The notes: generated by a model not told the origin, from the letters alone. Positions 47,812 to 59,336 are shown, numbered from the stretch's first letter. The stretch: DNA of 64,000 nt from Dioscorea cayenensis subsp. rotundata (GCF_009730915.1 NC_052479.1:11591815-11655814); one strand, 5' to 3'. A program made the numbers and translations.

Positions 47812-48206
47812 TTAGTAGAAAGGATAATATGGTCAGAATAACCAATATAAGCAGAGTAGATAAAAATAAAGAAAAAGGATAGAACATGTCATAATGAAAA
47901 CAACATAATTTAGAAAATTATCACCTTACAATTTCTTTTCATTGAATTATGAATATTGTCAACATTGTCAGAGTTACTTGTAAATGATGCAATGAACATG
48001 ATCATATTGAATGTCTAATATTCTTGTAATTCTTCTCATAAAGTTTGATCTATTAAAATAATGTTTATGTTTTTCTTAGAAACTGTGTAGTGCCCCACCA
48101 ATGCCTAGGATTATGCAAACTCTAATCCCAAGTTGTCGAGGTCTTATGTTGAAATGCTTTCTGTATATGATGCTTTATTATTGACTTGGAGATTGTCTTC
48201 TTACAG

Positions 48207-48378
48207 GAGAACATTGATGCTTTAATCAATTGTGTTTTTTGAAACATAGGTTTCAGCAATAGTAAACCAGTGGCTGCATTTATCATCTACAAAGGCCTCC
48301 TTAATTGGAAGTCATTTGAATCAGAGAAAAATAGTGTTTTTGACCACATTGGCCAGATGATTGGTTATGCAATTTGAG
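48207..48378 (+). pseudogene. Class XI myosin, single-exon fragment
   Basis: One exon, preceded by TTACAG and followed by GTAATT, encodes ENIDALINCVF, a TGA, then [20 protein letters not shown] and [20 protein letters not shown]. This is the start of the cargo-binding (dilute-like) tail of plant myosin XI (family form, as recalled: GFS..[21 protein letters not shown]). The TGA, and a second TGA at the exon end created by an extra T, break it. No motor, IQ or coiled-coil region is nearby. An orphan exon. Confidence 0.85.
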
Positions 48379-48529
48379 GTAATTTGCTACCTATTTAAGC
48401 AATCATATTGTTAATAGCCAGCAATCCACGAGCATTGTCTGTTTATGGAAAGCTAATCACAAAATGAAGATGGTTCATGAGTTGCTAATTACAAAATGGT
48501 TGACATCTTGATTGATTATTTGAATGCCT

Positions 48530-50244
48530 GTGGACAAACCAGCCGAGCAAACTCCGCTCTCCGCCCTCTACTATTGCCATTTAGCTGAACTGGTACATTG
48601 TGTTTGTTTGCGAAACTCTCAAAATATGGAAGTCTAGTTTGTAAAAATAACATTATTGAAGCAAAAACGAGCAATGGTTTTAAGTATTTGCACTCTTACA
48701 GGCAGGTATTCCTGATGGAGTGATCAATGTAGTCACTGAATTTGGTCTACAGCTGGTGCTGCTCTTGCTTCTCATATGGATGTTGATGCGGTAATGGATT
48801 TTGCCCATTTGCATACCTTTTTTATATGTACCAAAGAATTTATATGTATAGATTTTTACAATGACAAATCATAGTGTCAGTGAAATTTCAGTTTCTATCT
48901 ATCAATTTTTACTTGTTCTAATGGTTGTTGCATTCATTAGTATATATGTCATTCAAACATAATGGCAATGTAGAGTAGTGTTTGTAACTTGTGATTGTGT
49001 TGATGAAATTATGTAAGTATCAAGTTTTGCAAGTTCTAATGCTTGGTTGCCATCTTGTAATTATTTTTAGGTGAGTTTCACTGGATCAACAGAAGTAGGA
49101 AGACTAATTATGGGAGCTGCAGCAAAGAGCAACTTGAAGACTGTGTCACTTGAATTGGGAGGAAAGTCTCCGGTCCTCATTTTTGCTGATGCCGGTGCTG
49201 ATGCCAATATGGCAGTTGCTCTGATTCACACATCCATATTTACCAACAAGGTCTTGTTTTCTTACCAAACCTGAGCATATATTCTTCGGTTTTTTACAAC
49301 AAAGAAAGATGTTAAAATTTTTTTTTTTTGTTTGGATGAAATGCAGGCGAGATTTGCGTGGCAGGGTCTCGTATTTATGTGCAGGAAGGGATCTATGATG
49401 AGTTTGTAAAGAAAGCAGTGGAGAAGTGTAAGAACTGGGTGGTTGGTGATCCTTTTAATCCTCAAGTTCATCAAGGGCCTCAAGTGATTTTCTAACTCAC
49501 TCTTTTATCTGTGTTTTTTGCTCAAAAGAAATATAGTGTCCAAAGAATACGATGAACTAACGAAAATTTTGGAATTACTGTTGTTTGAAGGTGGACAAGA
49601 TGCAGTTTGAAAGGGTTCTCAAATACATCGACATTGGTATAGGAGAGGGAGCAACATTACTCACTGGAGGAAAGCCGTGTGGAGAGAAAGGTTACTACAT
49701 TGAACTGACGATATTTACTGATGTCAAAGTGAGTAATCTTCATGATTTTATTCGTTTTTCGGATGACTGTTGTTTGTGTTGCTAATGTTAAAACTCAATC
49801 TGTGAAACAATGTGGCAATGGTTTTGACAGAATGATATGAAGATTGCACAGGATGAAATATTTGGACCAGTGATGTCTCTCATAAAGTTCAAGTAAATCT
49901 CCACTTAATTTCTGCAATTAATAATGCATCAATGCACAATGTTTTGTGAGTGGTGATTTGAGGAATTGATAGACTGCTTTTTTTTTTTAATTCCTTTTGA
50001 TTTCTGGAGAACTATTGAGGAAGCAATTGAGAAAGCCAATAGCACAAAATATGGACTGACAGCAGGCATTGTGACCAAGGATCTCAACACAGCTAACAGA
50101 GTATCGAGATCGATACGTTCTGGTGTTATATGGATAAACTGCTACTTTGCTTTTGACCGGGACTGTCCTTATGGAGGATACAAGATGAGCGGCTTCGGTA
50201 GAGATTTGGGACTCAATGCACTTGATAAATACCTTCAAGTTTAG
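48530..50244 (+). pseudogene. ALDH2C-type aldehyde dehydrogenase, 5'-truncated
   Basis: Exons at 48530-48592 (KPAEQTPLSALYYCHLAEL), 48702-48790, 49071-49250 ([27 protein letters not shown] with the general-base glutamate), 49347-49483 (GEICVAGSRIYV with the catalytic cysteine), 49591-49728, 49831-49892 and 50010-50244 match the class 1/2 NAD-dependent ALDH family; ALDH2C members oxidise sinapaldehyde and coniferaldehyde. The N-terminal Rossmann part is missing. The second exon lacks a base (EFG, then TAGAALASHMDVDA in the next frame) and the 49250/49347 junction is out of phase by one. The last exon ends YLQV and TAG where the family has lysine (AAG); the usual tail SVVTPIFGSPW follows in frame. 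Pseudogene. Confidence 0.9.
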
Positions 50245-50713
50245 TCAGTAGTCACTCCCATCTTTGGTTCTCCCTGGTTTTAATATGATAATAAATATTG
50301 GAACCAAACTCTGCTCTCAATTCTGAATTGTACTGCAGAACACTCGTTTTGCATGATCAATAATTATACCAATTCATGTTTAAACAGAGGATCTGAAAGA
50401 TAATAATGTCATCATACAGTAGTAATTCCCCATCATAATTTATGTAATTAGGATGAAAGCAGAGAAATGCATGCATCAAATAATCAAAATGCATCAACCA
50501 ACAACATTAAATATGTAGTTATGTACTCATTTTATTATATCACACTTCAATAATCAGTCTTTCTTACAAGGGACAAAATAACATATGCTGAAAACCCTTG
50601 AAATTATACATCACTACCAGGGTATCTAAATATTTGTGTTTTTCAACCATTCATCAACTTCGTCATACTAATTATCATCATGAGGAACACTACTGCTGCT
50701 CATCATCTCAACG

Positions 50714-52700
50714 TCATGTTGTTGTGGTTGCTGCTGCTGCTGTATTCAGGGAAGCATTCATCATGTGGTCATCAAGCTTAAACACATCATCAGGGAAAGG
50801 AAGCAAAACACTGGGTGATGGTACATCTATCATTGCCATCCAATCATCACTAAAGGCATTGCCTTTCTCATTCCCTGCTTTTGAAGTATGTTGCATATCA
50901 TAGCACGGTAGTGTAACAGTGGAGTTCTCCCTTCCAATGTCAAAGCATTGTTGTTGATAATCTTGTTGTTGCTGCTGCTGCTGCTGAGGAACACTACATG
51001 TGTTGAAATAAAATTGATCATGTAGATTAGGAACACTACTTTTGCTAAAATGTTGATGTTCATCAGGAACAATACTATTTGTGATGTAGTTTTGCTGCTG
51101 TTGTTGTTGCTGCTGATCAGGAACACTAATGGATGTGTTGTAACAATATTGATACTCCTGGTAACCTGATGTTGGTGTCATTTGTACTTGATCAGTATTT
51201 GTGCTGCCATATTGAGTGCCATTATTAGTGTTAATGTCCCTCCTCAACCTCTTTGATCTTGGCCTCTCCCAATCATCAGAATTAACTAGATCTTGAACTT
51301 GATTAGGCAATGTTGTTTGATGATCAGCAATATTATAAAAATCAGATGATTGATTTTCATAATTAAGAGCAAATTCCTCTTCCACGTCACTCCCTGTCCT
51401 TGACCTCTGAATACGGCACAACACCAACTCTGCAGGCTGCATTGCATGCATGCACATACACCACGTGTCAGTTGCTTCACATGTTCAACAAATTAATAAT
51501 TAAACAACAAAATATCTAACTTTCTTTATAAGTAATTTGTTCTGTTGCATACCTTCTGAAAGTCATCTGACAACGCCTTTAGTCTATATTCATTCATTAG
51601 CCATTTGGTTTGCACTTTCTTTTTATTTTTATCATAATGATAATACTTCAAGGCAGTTTTATGACCAACAACTTTACCTTTATATTTTATAGGAATATTT
51701 TGACCATTCATATGCCAATAACCATTGCCAGCGGTTCTTTCTAATATATTATTTTTTCTTTGTCGACTTTTACGTTTCACCACTGAAAAATAATATACTT
51801 CATTCTCCAGTTTATACAAAGTATCCTCTGCAAAATAATATGATTTATAGTTATTCAAAATGAAAATAAAATTCCTCATACATAATACAGTAATCATTTA
51901 TTTAAATTTTAATTTCATGAAATATCTACCATCAAATAAGTAAGTGGTTGTAATTTTATTTAAGATAAATTTATGAATATTATTATATCACATGCATAAA
52001 TTAAATTCAAAACAAAAAATACAATAATTGTAAAATATATAATTCGGCAGGTTGAATAGCAATTAATTAACTTAATAAAAATAAAAACATACTATAATCC
52101 TAGTCTAATAAATAAAAAGAGTTTTCATTCAAAGTTATCTTTGTTTTGTTGAAATAATTATAAACAATTTCCACTTCAAACCCCAAGATTTATAAAAATA
52201 AAAAAAATAAAAAATAAATTAAGAAATAATAAGAAATTTAAAAAAAAAACAACATATGCGTGAGCTTCTGCGTCATAAACAAAGCCAGGTAGACATAGAT
52301 CATGGAAGCATGGATAGTATTTTACATATCTATTTAATATTTAATATTTGGATAAATAATACCTCACACTATAAAATATAATCCAAATTATTAAAAACAA
52401 TAATAATAATAATAATAAAATAGAAAATAAGACATAGAATAAGAGATCATAGAACACAAGGTTTGAAACATGCATGCTTAACGTATGAGAATTCATCAAA
52501 TTTTATATACGAAAACAAAAGTGAAAAGAATTATTACTTCTAAGATTCCAAGGTTCAGTATCGTAAACGTTTGCATCGATGATAACGTTGAATTGTTGTG
52601 GAATTTCTAACATGCTTGTAGCCTTATTATGTAAGAGTACAAGAAGTTCATCATCTCTGGGCACAAATCTCATCCCAATAATAAGATTTACAGAAGACAT
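50714..52700 (-). CDS. Divergent NAC-domain transcription factor
   Basis: Three exons on the minus strand: 52538-52700, 51553-51827 and 50714-51436, joining in phase to 386 codons plus TGA. All NAC subdomains are present but diverged: A is GMRFVPRDDELLVLLHNKA (family LPPGFRFHPTDEELV), B is VIIDANVYDTEPWNLR, C is VYYFSVVKRKSRQRKN then RTAGNGYWHMNGQNIPI, D is GHKTALKYYHYDKNKKKVQT then KWLMNEYRL, E is AELVLCRIQRS. NAC proteins dimerise and bind DNA in the nucleus. The C-terminal half is glutamine/serine-rich with two runs of eight Q, and a recurring SVP motif starts several short repeats. A basic RPRSKRLRRD stretch may be a nuclear localisation signal. Start: first ATG, directly before the A subdomain. 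No lesion seen. Target genes cannot be inferred. Confidence 0.85.
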
Positions 52701-52782
52701 CGTATTGATCTCGCACTCTTCTTCCGCTTCTACTTTCTTTAATGTAAGAATTTTTTTAGTAAGTGAAAATTTTAGTTGTGAT

Positions 52783-52797
52783 GATAATTTATAGGAA
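52783..52797 (-). promoter_or_regulatory. Candidate TATA box of the NAC gene
   Basis: The minus strand reads TTCCTATAAATTATC about 85-95 bases upstream of the NAC start codon. This is a plausible plant TATA box (TATAAAT) at a distance that would leave a leader of about 50-60 bases, but the surroundings are AT-rich, so confidence is modest. Confidence 0.4.
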
Positions 52798-53082
52798 AAG
52801 GCAATTGCTAAATTAAATTGGATAATTTTAAATAAATGGATAAAATGGATAAAAACAAATGGATAAAAATACTAATAATAGATATTAATTTCTAATCCTA
52901 GTCAAATAAAATTTAGTTTTCATTCAAATTTAAGATTTATCTTTTTTTTAAAAACAATTTAAATAAATATATATAAATTTCAAAGAAGTTTTAAATTAAA
53001 TTATAAATTTTGATTTTAATCATTTGAATTGTTTTAAAGAGATATTGTTTCTAGAAAGTCAATCACAACGTCAATTAATTAA

Positions 53083-53122
53083 ATAATAATAATAATAATA
53101 ATAATTATTATTATTATTATTT
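53083..53122. repeat. (AAT)n(ATT)n hairpin microsatellite
   Basis: A run of AAT units turns directly into a run of ATT units, giving an uninterrupted inverted repeat of about 40 bases. It lies about 0.4 kb upstream of the NAC gene start. Common in AT-rich plant DNA. Confidence 0.85.
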
Positions 53123-53296
53123 TACACACACTTACGTAACTTATTTTTTAGCAGCTAAATGATGTAAAGAGCTTTTAGACGAACTTTCCTCTTGTGGATA
53201 CTGAGAGTTTGCTGAAATTAAATGGCTGTGATATTCATGTCTTATCAAATCTTCACCAATTCAGGTTCTGAAATTAAATGTCTTGGTTTTGTGCAG

Positions 53297-53771
53297 AGCT
53301 CTTATACAAAATGAACCTCAAGACCGGAAGTGTCCTAGAATACGCTCTTGCCTTCACAAGTGCAGCAGCATTGGATAAACACTACTACAGTAAATGGAGC
53401 ACCAATCCTAAAACAGAGTTCATCAATATTACCACTTCAAAGGATTTTTATTGTATTTTTAGTGGCCTTCAGTTTGCAAGTAGATATTACCGTGCAACTC
53501 CATGATTTTTTTTTTCAGCCTGTGATTTACTGAAATTCCTGAAAATCTCAGGAATATTTGGAGGAGACAGTTATCAACCAATCAAAAAATCATGATATCT
53601 TGTGTGATTCGGTAGCCTGGGCTAGTTGTACAATTATGTATTTACTTTGTCAACAACTGCACTTTGAGCTTTTCGTCTTCTCATACCAATTAATTCATCA
53701 ATGTCGCTGAAGTTGAGCACTCTGCTACACTCATACAGCACGGTGCAGCCAAGATTTCCGTATTTTCCCAG
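53297..53771 (+). pseudogene. SRA1/PIROGI (CYFIP, SCAR/WAVE complex) C-terminal fragment
   Basis: Two exon-like blocks. The first (53297-53472), after GTGCAG, encodes LLYKMNLKTGSVLEYALAFT and FINITTSKDFYCIFSGLQ. The second (about 53551-53771) encodes YLEETVINQSKNHDILCDSV and AWASCTIMYLLCQQLHFELF, then shifts frame before NVAEVE-like sequence, ending at TTTTCCCAG/GTATCT. This matches the C-terminal region of plant SRA1/PIROGI, the CYFIP subunit of the SCAR/WAVE complex that activates ARP2/3 actin nucleation. There is an extra alanine codon (TSAAALDK), the donor of block 1 has lost a G (CAGTTTGC), and block 2 is frameshifted. The last conserved exon is not found. Fragment, non-functional. Confidence 0.82.
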
Positions 53772-54360
53772 GTATCTCCTTGCGAAGATTTCCATGACAC
53801 TTTTGTTTTCTAAATACGCATTTATATTTTTTTCGAGTCATGTAGTGAGTAAATGAGTTGGCTCTGTTCTTTTAGTTTCTAACTCTTTTTTATCTCCGGC
53901 TTGAGAAGGGATATATGTAATTAGCTTCAGCGGTCTCAGGATTCAAGATGGAAAGATGTAGAGAAAGAAGGGGAGAGATAGACTGGAGAATTAAGGGAAA
54001 TGTGGCCAAAGATATATGCCATTCTCCTCATTACTCATTCAGTTATATAGCGAATCGTTCTGAGAATCATTACAATTCCTAACAACCTGGCCATTAATTC
54101 TCTATCAAGCACCATCTATGCCAGGACACTACCTCCTTTGTAATAACCCCCCTTTAACAAACTCCAGCTATTGAAATTACATTCACTCTTTTATCAACTA
54201 ATTATGATTAACAGCCAACTGTTCCTATGACAAAATCATTGAACTTGGTCATGTGCTTTCCCAGATTCTTTCTTGAGCTCTGCCTGATGTGTGTAACTTC
54301 CTGCTCACCCCCCTTACTTGGTTGCCCTGCAATAGTATATGAAAACTTATTGGAAGCTGT
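53772..54360. other. Intergenic, no gene recognised
   Basis: Flank of the SRA1 fragment. A pyrimidine-rich or AT-rich sequence without an open frame of note. It may hold the intron following the fragment's last block. Confidence 0.4.
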
Positions 54361-54368
54361 GAGGAGGG

Positions 54369-54772
54369 TAGGGGTGTAAATGATACATCTCTACTCGCAA
54401 GCTACTCGGGCTCGACTCTTTGAAAATTCGAATTTGGCTTGATCGCGGTCGAGCCGAGCTCGAGCTCGAGTAGTTCAAGTAGCTTTGAGCGAGCCAAATT
54501 TGAGTATTGTGATACTTGGTTCGAGTGCTCATGAGCCTAATTGAACATATATGTATATATATAATATTAGATTTATTTGATAAAAATTAAAGAGAAAAAC
54601 TTTCGAGCTCAAGTTGAGCTCAAACATAATGTTATTGGTCATGTTCAGCCTTTTCGAGCTTGAGTTATAAAATGAATACTCAATCAAGCTCGAGCCGAGT
54701 ATCAAGTACCGAATTTTCAGTCGAGCTCGAGCTCACTACTACTCGGCTCGAGCTCGAACTATTACACCCCTA
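54369..54772. mobile_element. hAT-type MITE, 404 bp
   Basis: Starts TAGGGGTGTAAATGATAC and ends GAACTATTACACCCCTA, flanked by the exact 8-bp duplication GAGGAGGG (54361-54368 and 54773-54780). TAGGGGTGTAA ends with an 8-bp duplication are typical of hAT MITEs. The arms are packed with GAGCTCGAGC/GCTCGAGCTC motifs that make long imperfect inverted repeats around an AT-rich centre (about 54542-54600). No coding capacity. The perfect duplication suggests recent insertion. Confidence 0.93.
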
Positions 54773-55139
54773 GAGGAGGGCAAGAAGACTGAACAACCAT
54801 GTGTTCTTGATGTTAGGACCGCGATGCCCACTCGAAGACAAGGTTGCCTGTGCGATCAAGCAAAGCGGGCCACGGATTCGACGGATTAAATTTGTCAATA
54901 CTGTGTCTGCATTCGACATGGCTTATTCAGGGCACTGATAGTATGATCTTGTGCATGATCTTTCATCTTTTTGGGGTGGTGGGAAGGAGCTCTATGAGCT
55001 ATTTTATTGATAACAAACAAAAAAATTACACAGGAGTTTTAAAAGATACAGATCCAAGCCAAAAGAAAACAGAAAAAACAACACAGACAAAAACAATAAA
55101 AACAAACACACAATAAAACAAAATAAAGATTACAAACTA

Positions 55140-55451
55140 ATGCCGGACTTGAGGACTTGCTTCATGAGCCGTAGCAGTAGATCCTTACCACGATGGAAAA
55201 AGAGTGAGAGCATGGGAGTTAACTCCATGGATCGCCAGATTATTGGCAACATTCATCCAGGCCTTCGGAATAATGCACACTCGTGGGAGATCAAAGCTAG
55301 AAAGATAATCGTTGATGCTGAGAATTAACGGGTTCAATCGCCAAGCTTGAGGATCACAGCCATGTTTAATGATGTTGAAGAGCTCAAAGCAAGCAATGAA
55401 GATCGTTTTAACTTGGAGATCGGGACGCATGGAGGCGCCAAGTGCAATCAA
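55140..55451 (-). pseudogene. LINE ORF2 RNase H-like C-terminus
   Basis: The segment 55185-55451 encodes IFIACFELFNIIKHG and ends ANNLAIHGVNSHALTLFPSW, the end of the RNase H-like domain seen in plant L1 elements. The beginning of the domain (55451-55495) is separated from the zinc-binding segment by a stop or frame change. The T-rich 3' untranslated region follows to 54971. Confidence 0.65.
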
Positions 55452-55494
55452 AAGGGCTAAGGATTCGACTTCAAGGGTTGATTACGCAAAATTA

Positions 55495-56619
55495 TTACGA
55501 GTACCACACACACAAGCGAGAGTAACCATTAGTAAGATGAAAAACCGACACCATGAGTATTAGCCTCTCTATGACTCGTAGAAGCCACAAAAAGATAAGG
55601 CCCATCATTGATGGAAAAATTACTAAGTATGAGTTGCTTGCTGGAATTAAAATTTGAAGATTGAGAGAACTCCCTGACATGATTAGTTGCCTACGATAGG
55701 GAATGGATTGAAAGTCAGGAGATTCTTGACGAAATATAAGGTTACATCGAGTCTTCCAAATGAGCCAAGAAGTCACCCCAATTATGGACTGAACATTCAA
55801 GTCATATTCAGGATGGTCCGGAGACAGCCAATTACCAGTTGAGAACCCTTCGTGAAAGACAATTTGCTTACCAATAGCATTACTAACCTGTTGCCAAACA
55901 ATCTGTGTTTTGGGACAAGAGTTGAATAGGTGCTCAGTATTTTCAAAGTCAAGATTACAGAATTTGCAAAAGGTTTGGGCACCCAGATTCAACCTGTAAA
56001 GATACTCATATGTTTTAATACCATTATGTAATAGTAACCAAATGAAGTGTTTAGGCCTGGGAGCAACAGACAAGCGCCAAAGGTTGCCCCAACCATTCCA
56101 GGTATCATGGTTACCAACCGAATTGTTGAAATGGGTATAAACCATAGAGGTCAGCTTGTGATTTTTGGACTTGGGGAACCAGACCCATTTGTTATTAGCA
56201 CCATTGCACACTCGGTTGAAATGCAGATAATCAAAGTTCAAGAATTCCCCAAAGATGGAGCTCATCAAAGGGATATTCCAACCATCATCCAGAATCAAAT
56301 CAGACATATTCAAATGGTCATAATCCACATGCATATTGAGATAGGTAGGCTTAAAAGCTAAAGGAATTTCAAAGTACCAAGAATCAAACATTATATTAGT
56401 AGCAGCAGGATAAAAATGATGAAGCCAAAGTTGAGGTTTAATGATATCAGCATTATGCCAAAGACCTCTAAAAAACCAAGAACAGTTCGCAGGAATAGTG
56501 TCAGTCCAGAAGTTCACTTGCCCATACTTATGATATAAAATGTCCACCCATATGGCATCATGATGATTAAGATAACTAATAACATTTTTAGCCATTAAAG
56601 AGATTTTAGATGCACGCAA
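55495..56619 (-). pseudogene. LINE ORF2 post-RT and zf-RVT segment
   Basis: A 374-codon open segment that starts RASKISLMAKNVISYLN (family connection domain), includes MFDSWYFEIPLAFKPTYLNM, and carries the zf-RVT pattern VAPRPKHFIWLLLHNGIKTY then CKFCNLDFENTEHLFNSC. It is out of frame with the upstream RT segment (frameshift between 56619 and 56691). Confidence 0.88.
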
Positions 56620-56690
56620 ATTCCGGATTGAGAGACCCCCTCAGTGCGCTTAAGTGTAATATCTGTCCAACTAACTGAGTTCATGCCTTT

Positions 56691-58190
56691 TCAATTGCCA
56701 ATCTTTGACCAGAAGAAAGATCTAGCAACCTTAGTGATTCCATCAAGGATTGTGTCAGGAACTGGGTACACAGACAAATAGTACACAGGGGTGGACAACA
56801 AGACAGAATTGATAAGGATTGCTTTACCAGCCATTGAGATTTTGGAGTGATTCCAAGAAGAAAGAATATTTTCAGTTTTAGCAATCATCTTGGAAAAGTT
56901 AGAAAGCAATAATCTCTTGGGAGAGATCACCATCCCAAGATACAGAAAAGGAAAACTGCCAATTTTATACCCAAGAATAGAACAAATGCTCTTTTTGAGT
57001 CTAGGGTTAAATCTAGAAGGAAAGAAAATATCCGACTTAGATTTATTGACACGTTGACCTGTGAGCTTACCATATATAGACAGACATAAATTGATGTTAT
57101 GGGCAGCCTTCCTAGAAGCTAAAGTAATAAGAATTAAATCGTCCCCATACATAAGATGATTAAAATTTCTACTGAGGGAGGAATTGAATCCAGGAATCAT
57201 GTTCTGTTGCATAGCAAAGTTAAGAATAGCAGTTAAATTTTGCGCAACAAGAATAAATAAATAAGAGGAGAGAGGGTCGCCCTGTCGAAGGCCTCTGGAT
57301 GAATTAAACCAGACAGTAGGTTGCTTGTTAATTAACAATGAAAAGGAGGGAGACCTTAAGCATGTATTAACCCAAGTAATCCAAATGCTAGGAAAATTCA
57401 TCCGATAAAGAGTGGCAAGAATTGCATTCCAACTCATTGTATCATATGCCTTTTCTATATCCAGTTTCACTAACATCCTAGGGAGGTATGCAATCTCTCG
57501 ATCCATCGAATGCACAACTTCTTGAAGAGCAACAATATTATCGAAAGGATTCCTATTAGCAAGAAAGACACATTGTTCTCTACCAATCAACCGAGGCAGA
57601 ATAGATTTGAGCCGATTCGCTAAAATTTTTGAAATAATTTTGTAGCAAACATTGCAAAGCGAAATGGGACGATAATCAGAAACAGTTTTAGGATTAGTTT
57701 TTTTAGGAATGAGAGTGATGTAAGTACGGCCCCAAGAATTAGGGATGATAGAATTGTTAAAGAAAAAGGATATAGCATTAAAGAGAGAATCTCCAATGTC
57801 ATTCCAGAAAAAACAATAAAATTCAGAATTGAAGCCGTCAGGTCCAGGACTCTTACCGGAAGGGAGGGATTTAAGAGCCTGATATACCTCAAGTTTGGTA
57901 ACCTCCTTTGTGAGAACCACTCCATCGGCAACCGAGATCGAGGGAAGATTAGAGGGAAGCGCCTGAGAAATATCCATGACCGAGCTGTCCGAGGGATCGG
58001 CCCAAAGGTTCTTATAAAAGTCACAGAACTCTTTCTCTATGCCTTTCTGATCAGTAACAACAACTCCAGCAACATTAGTAATAAGAGGAATAGAGTTAAC
58101 ATGATTGCGACAACGAATAGAATTATGAAAAAAATTAGTATTCATATCACCCTGAAGAACCCACAAATCGTCAGGGCACGTTGAGCCCAC
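56691..58190 (-). pseudogene. LINE ORF2 reverse transcriptase
   Basis: A 499-codon open segment covering the full RT domain: LPSGKSPGPDGFNSEFYCFF, TLIPKKTNPKTVSDYRPISL, LVKLDIEKAYDTMSWNAIL with the first catalytic aspartate, SRGLRQGDPLSSYLFILVA, and the active-site HLMYGDDLILIT. The family usually has FADD; here YGDD, which keeps both aspartates. The domain itself has no stop, but it is frame-shifted from the endonuclease (near 58142-58190) and from the downstream zinc segment. At least the RT fold would be intact if translated alone. Confidence 0.92.
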
Positions 58191-59246
58191 TTAGTGGAAT
58201 TTTGCGATGCAAAGCGATGAAGACGATTATAAAAGAGGAAAAGAGCATTTTCAACAGTAGTTGAGTTACCATTTAAACCTTCTAACGCCTCAGCTTCTAG
58301 AATTTCCAATTCCAAATTATTGATACTGGCCTCTAAAGAATTCAGACCCCTGTTCTTCCAAGTAATAAGATTAGTCCGAGCACGAAATAGTAGATGAGTG
58401 AAAGCATGCAATGGATTAGAATGAGGTATGAAAAACCATGCTTCCCGAACTACATCATGACATTCAAGGTATTCAAGCCAAAAATTATCAAATCTAAAAT
58501 TTTTTTTTTTGAGGGGCACACGAGGGGTAAGAGTAAGAAGAAGAGGGGCATGGTCAGAAAAAAGCCTAGGAAGGTGTTTAATAATATAAGAGCCAAAAGA
58601 ATCAATACTTAAGGGGTTAATCAAACAGCGATCAAGCCGGGCCCATTTCCTTGCAATGCCCGATTGATTGTTGCACCAGGTATAATTAGAACCTGCAAAG
58701 TTAACCTCCATAAGATTATTAAAAGCTATAAATTAAGAGAAAACTCGGGCCTTGCGACGATAATAGATAGGAGATCCTCCCCGGTACTCAGAAGGAGAAG
58801 CTACTGCATTAAAGTCACCAATGAGAATCCAGGGGATAGTAATAGAAGCAAGACAGGAGAGCTCAAACCAAACAGCAGACTGTTCCTGTATGCGCGTGGA
58901 GTTGTAAATAGTAGAGATAATCCAGGACTCGTTCCTGCAGTTAGTGATTACTAAGTGTAAAACAAACCTGGATCGGACAATAGGAGTGACTTTGCCAATA
59001 TGCCTCTGCCAAGCCACAATGATTCCGCCAGAGTAACCTTCTGCAACAATGGCGGCCCAGGCCCAACACTTGCGAATTTTTTTAACAGAACTTATCGAGC
59101 CGACCGTTATCAGCTCTGGTTTCCACTAGACAGAAGATGAGAGGCTTGAATTTCTTCATCAAAAATTTAATACGAGTGAAGGTATCCCGACTAGAGATGC
59201 CTCTGCAATTCCAACAGACAATATTAGTAATATTAGTGAAAAACAT
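58142..59246 (-). pseudogene. LINE ORF2 apurinic-like endonuclease
   Basis: The probable ORF2 start is the ATG at 59244-59246, giving FTNITNIVCWNCRG, the N-terminal motif of L1 endonucleases, and CLVETRAD with the catalytic glutamate. A frameshift near 59080 in an A-rich run moves to the frame of IGKVTPIVRSRFVLHLV and PWILIGDFNAV (58733-59017), where an in-frame TAA interrupts before FAGSNYTWCNNQ and the SDHAPLLL motif (58142-58711). All catalytic motifs are recognisable, and the enzyme that nicks target DNA is broken only by two lesions. Confidence 0.9.
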
Positions 59247-59336
59247 GTAAACAAATTGGATAAAAAGATATCACCAAAAAAACAACAGGAACTAAGAACA
59301 TGAAGAAACTGAGAGAAGAACAAGGACAAAGTCCAC

